From Bacteroidaceae bacterium (lineage in GTDB: Bacteria; Bacteroidota; Bacteroidia; Bacteroidales; Bacteroidaceae): a DNA stretch of 9,086 nt. Both the position numbers and the translations under genes were made by a program. The notes under the pieces are model-generated. The model worked only from the letters and a program-made list of their open reading frames with translations, did no database searches and was not told the origin of the DNA. Location of the stretch: NCBI GenBank assembly GCA_028707655.1, contig JAQWAN010000061.1, positions 1 through 9,086 on the forward strand. The letters are read 5' to 3'. Of this stretch, positions 6,605-9,086 are shown one piece after another. The first letter of the stretch is position 1. Every line of letters starts with the position of its first letter.

Positions 6605-7573
6605 ATGATTAAAGTAGGTATCGTTGGAGGAGAGAGTAAGGTGGCGAATGAATTAATTGCTTTACTATTAATCCATCCGGATGTTGAACTCTCTTTTGTT
6701 GAAAGTACTGCAAATGCTGGTGAGGAGTTAGTAACTGTACATAAGTCATTGGTGGGCGATACGGAGCTTACTTTTATGGACCATCTATTGCTAGATGAAA
6801 TTGATTTACTTTATGTTTGTTTAGAAAAAGGAAAAGCGAAAGCTTTTATTAAAAACACCCTATTCCCAGTTCAATTGAAAATTATCGATTTGTCCGGTGA
6901 TTTTAAGCAAGAACAGGTTGCCAATAAATTTATTTATGGACTGCCAGAACTAAATAGAAGAGAGATTTGTCATGGCTCTTTTGTGGCAAATCCTGGTGCA
7001 CTTGCCTCGAGTATTGTTTTGACTCTTTTACCCTTGGCTAAACATCTATTATTAAAGGATATTATTGCTTTGGAGACCAAAGTGGGAGCTATGGTGTGTA
7101 TGCTAGAAGGAATAGATCCTTCTAGCTTATTAGCTGAGCAAAACGAAAAATCGACCAGAGCTGTTTTCAAAAAAACACTCTTAAAAGAGGTGGAACAATC
7201 TATCTTACATTTCCAAAAAGATTTTAAAGCAAAAGTACAACTAGACTTGTTGCCTAGTAAAATAGGCCGCTCTATCTCCACCACTTTGGTGATGAAAAGC
7301 GAAAAGAGTTTAGAGGAGTTGTATCAGCTGTATAGTGATTATTATGCTACTGATTCTTTTGTGTATTTAACAGATTATACCGTAGATGAGCAACAAGCGG
7401 TGTATACCAATAAGTTTGTGATGCATCTCCAGAAAAATGGAGATGAACTTTGTATCACCTCCTCTATGGATGGGGTGTTAAAAGGAACATGTGGTCAGGC
7501 TATTCACAATATGAATTTACTTTTTAATTTAGAGGAGTCCGTTGGCTTACGTTTAAAAGGTGTGATGTATTAA
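6605..7573 (+). CDS. ArgC-family protein lacking catalytic residues (probable pseudoenzyme)
   Basis: By fold this is N-acetyl-gamma-glutamyl-phosphate reductase: 322 residues, the family length, with KVGIVGG (3-9), a HPDVEL segment (24-29), IIDLSGDF (93-100), YGLPELNRRE (111-120) and a strongly conserved tail, LLFNLEESVGLRLK (305-318). The catalytic apparatus looks dismantled. The NPGC motif is NPGA (129-132, codon GCA at 6998-7000). The GYTAG turn after GIVGG reads SKVAN (11-15). The GSTGAG-like loop is replaced by TKVGAM (158-163). The HxHxPEI helix reads KKTLLKEV (189-196), without the catalytic His. The RGDF substrate segment reads SKIG (218-221). The frame has no stop or shift, so the gene is probably expressed and retained. 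It may bind nucleotide or act in regulation; reductase activity is not expected. Comparisons with homologues are from memory, so I leave out the symbol argC. It follows argR by 46 nt. Confidence 0.8.
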   Translation: MIKVGIVGGESKVANELIALLLIHPDVELSFVESTANAGEELVTVHKSLVGDTELTFMDHLLLDEIDLLYVCLEKGKAKAFIKNTLFPVQLKIIDLSGDFKQEQVANKFIYGLPELNRREICHGSFVANPGALASSIVLTLLPLAKHLLLKDIIALETKVGAMVCMLEGIDPSSLLAEQNEKSTRAVFKKTLLKEVEQSILHFQKDFKAKVQLDLLPSKIGRSISTTLVMKSEKSLEELYQLYSDYYATDSFVYLTDYTVDEQQAVYTNKFVMHLQKNGDELCITSSMDGVLKGTCGQAIHNMNLLFNLEESVGLRLKGVMY

Positions 7574-7668
7574 TGCTTTGTACCGTGTTAAAAGGTATAA
7601 TTCCTATTAATTTGTTCTAAATTAAGCCGTTTTTACAACTGTTTTTCTCTTAAATAGATAAAAAGGAG

Positions 7669-7676
7669 TAAATTTG
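7669..7676 (+). promoter_or_regulatory. Bacteroidetes-type -7 promoter element for the XRE-cupin operon
   Basis: TAAATTTG matches TAnnTTTG and ends 19 nt before the ATG at 7696. The start would be near 7682. An AGGAG just upstream (about 7664-7668) precedes the expected start of transcription, so it cannot be the ribosome binding site. A T-rich stretch at 7641-7647 could stand in for the -33 box. Confidence 0.5.
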
Positions 7677-7695
7677 AAATATAAAACCGAATAAA

Positions 7696-8250
7696 ATGAA
7701 TGAAGAGATAATTCAAATTGCTAAAAGATTGGCTGGACTCCGAGAAGTTATGGAGTTAACTAGAGAGGAGATGGCTGCCGCTGGAGGGGTGTCTCTAGAG
7801 GAGTATAAAAAAATTGAAGTGGGACAGGTGGACATATCTGTTTGCTTTTTACAAGGAATAGCTAGAACGTATAAAATACCACTGGATACTTTGATGTTTG
7901 GTGAAGAACCTCGCATGAGTTCTTACTTTCTTACGCGTTGCGGAAAGGGTATTTCTATTGAACGACAAAAAGCATATAAATACCAATCTTTAGCTTCTGG
8001 TTTTAAAAATAGAACGATGGATCCTTTTATCGTTACGGTGGAGCCAACAGAGGAGGATGCTCCCATCTCTTTAAATACACACGAGGGACAAGAGTTTAAC
8101 TCGGTTATCTCTGGCAGATTGCAACTGATGATTAATGGGAAAGTGGTAGAGCTATCTCCTGGAGATAGTATCTATTTTGATGCTAGTCTTCCACACGGCA
8201 TGAAGGCACTTGATGGGAAAAAAGTTCAGTTTTTTGCAATGATAAGCTAA
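7696..8250 (+). CDS. XRE-family regulator with C-terminal cupin sensor domain
   Basis: This is a 184-residue transcription regulator. Residues about 5-68 form an XRE/Cro-type helix-turn-helix (IAKRLAGLREVMELTREEMA, then a second helix around VSLEEYKKIEVGQ). Residues about 108-184 form a small cupin: NTHEGQEFNSVISG (127-140) is cupin motif 1 and PGDSIYFDASLPHG (155-168) is motif 2. Of the usual metal ligands, H129, E133 and H167 can be assigned, while the first His of HxH appears to be Asn127, so metal binding may be altered or absent. Family members bind a small-molecule effector in the cupin and control nearby metabolic genes. The stop is 6 nt before an AMP-dependent acyl-CoA synthetase gene, so it probably regulates that operon, perhaps in response to an acyl or CoA-related ligand. 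The effector cannot be read from sequence. Confidence 0.88.
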   Translation: MNEEIIQIAKRLAGLREVMELTREEMAAAGGVSLEEYKKIEVGQVDISVCFLQGIARTYKIPLDTLMFGEEPRMSSYFLTRCGKGISIERQKAYKYQSLASGFKNRTMDPFIVTVEPTEEDAPISLNTHEGQEFNSVISGRLQLMINGKVVELSPGDSIYFDASLPHGMKALDGKKVQFFAMIS

Positions 8251-8256
8251 TATAAA

Positions 8257-9086
8257 ATGATAGAAAGATTTTTAACACAAACAACATTTTCTTCGCAAGA
8301 AGATTTTGCCAAGAATTGCCATATAAATGTACCCGACAATTTTAATTTTGGTTATGATATAGTAGATGAGTGGGCGAAGGAACAACCTACTAAAAAAGCC
8401 CTATGTTGGACCAATGACCAAGGTGAGCATAGACAGTTTACCTTTGCAGATATAAAGAAGTATTCCGATAGCACGGCTTCCTATTTCCAATCTCTTGGAA
8501 TAGGTAAAGGCGATTCGGTAATGCTCATTTTGAAAAGAAGATATGAGTTTTGGTTCTCTATTATTGCACTCCATAAGCTGGGAGCAGTGGTAATTCCTGC
8601 AACCCATCTGTTAACCAAACACGATATTATTTACCGCTCAAATGCGGCCGACATAAAAATGATTGTGGCTGCTGGAGAAAAAGTGATTACCGACCATATT
8701 GTAGCTTCGTTAGAGGAGATACCTACTGTTGAGCAGTTGGTGAGTGTTGGTCCCTATATGCCAGAAGGTTTTAAAGATTTTCATAAAGGTATAGAACAGG
8801 CCCCTCCTTTTGTACGCCCTGAACATGTAAATAGTAACGACGATACCTCTTTGATGTATTTTACTTCCGGAACAACCGGTAATCCTAAAATGGTAATTCA
8901 TGATTTTCTATATCCATTAGGACATATCGTAACGGGTAAGTTTTGGCATAACCTAACAGAAGACTCGTTGCATCTAACCATTGCAGATACGGGTTGGGGA
9001 AAAGCGGTCTGGGGAAAACTCTATGGTCAATGGATTGTTGGTGCAAATGTGTTTGTTTACGACCATATAAAATTTTCACCCGCTGA
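8257..9086 (+). CDS. AMP-dependent acyl/acetyl-CoA synthetase-like protein (5' part)
   Basis: The ATG at 8257 opens a frame that stays open to the window end: 276 complete codons, roughly half of a typical 550-residue ANL-superfamily ligase. These enzymes activate a carboxylate with ATP to an acyl-AMP and then form the CoA thioester. The A3 core YFTSGTTGNPK (201-211) is intact, and ADTGWGKAVWGKLYGQW (243-259) matches the acetyl-CoA and medium-chain acyl-CoA synthetase branch. FTFADIKKYSD (61-71) and GDSVMLILKRRYEFW (85-99) are typical of the N-terminal domain. The C-terminal catalytic Lys is outside the window. The substrate cannot be fixed; a short- or medium-chain or branched acid is plausible. 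It sits 6 nt after the XRE-cupin gene and has no room for its own promoter. Confidence 0.88.
   Translation, partial: MIERFLTQTTFSSQEDFAKNCHINVPDNFNFGYDIVDEWAKEQPTKKALCWTNDQGEHRQFTFADIKKYSDSTASYFQSLGIGKGDSVMLILKRRYEFWFSIIALHKLGAVVIPATHLLTKHDIIYRSNAADIKMIVAAGEKVITDHIVASLEEIPTVEQLVSVGPYMPEGFKDFHKGIEQAPPFVRPEHVNSNDDTSLMYFTSGTTGNPKMVIHDFLYPLGHIVTGKFWHNLTEDSLHLTIADTGWGKAVWGKLYGQWIVGANVFVYDHIKFSPA

Noticed and set aside
7607..7625. Inverted repeat TTAATTT-GTTCT-AAATTAA after the ArgC-like gene as a terminator
   Set aside because: The 7-bp stem is entirely A-T and is followed by GCCG before the T-run, so it is too weak to call.
7660..7668. AAAAGGAG-like Shine-Dalgarno site before the XRE-cupin gene
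   Set aside because: It lies about 28 nt from the ATG and upstream of the expected transcription start, so it would not be in the mRNA.

Overview
This window looks like chromosomal DNA from a member of the Bacteroidota, most likely order Bacteroidales. Three things suggest this. The proteins read like Bacteroidales versions of their families (FolP followed directly by a CdaA diadenylate cyclase, a short Pta with AckA, and a lamin-tail-domain surface protein with a FlgD-like C-terminus). Start codons lack convincing Shine-Dalgarno sites. Every plausible promoter region carries the Bacteroidetes -7 element TAnnTTTG. The genus cannot be fixed from the sequence alone.

Layout: (1) 1-412, + strand, is the 3' end of a probable secreted lamin-tail-domain protein. 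(2) 419-1720, - strand, is murF, converging on it with a 6-nt gap. (3) A divergent promoter region (1721-1873) separates murF from folP-cdaA (1874-3540), a two-gene unit with a 2-nt gap. (4) pta-ackA (3657-5883) forms the phosphate acetyltransferase/acetate kinase operon and ends in a strong hairpin terminator. (5) argR (6079-6558) is followed by an ArgC-family gene (6605-7573). (6) An XRE-cupin regulator (7696-8250) lies 6 nt ahead of an acyl/acetyl-CoA synthetase-like gene (8257 to the window end).

The genes mostly serve core functions: the last cytoplasmic step of peptidoglycan precursor synthesis (MurF), folate synthesis (FolP), c-di-AMP signalling (CdaA), the acetyl-CoA/acetate/ATP node (Pta-AckA), arginine-responsive control (ArgR) and regulated acyl-CoA formation (XRE-cupin plus AMP ligase).

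The most notable item is the ArgC-family protein. It is a full-length, uninterrupted reading frame with a well-preserved C-terminal fold, but the catalytic Cys (NPGC becomes NPGA, residue 132), the catalytic His region, the glycine/serine-rich active-site loop and the Tyr-containing nucleotide-binding turn all appear to be replaced. It therefore looks like a pseudoenzyme kept next to an apparently intact arginine repressor. The other arginine genes that usually sit between argR and argC in Bacteroides are absent here. No mobile elements, CRISPR arrays, rRNA or tRNA genes were seen. The longest gene-free gap is about 195 bp (5884-6078).
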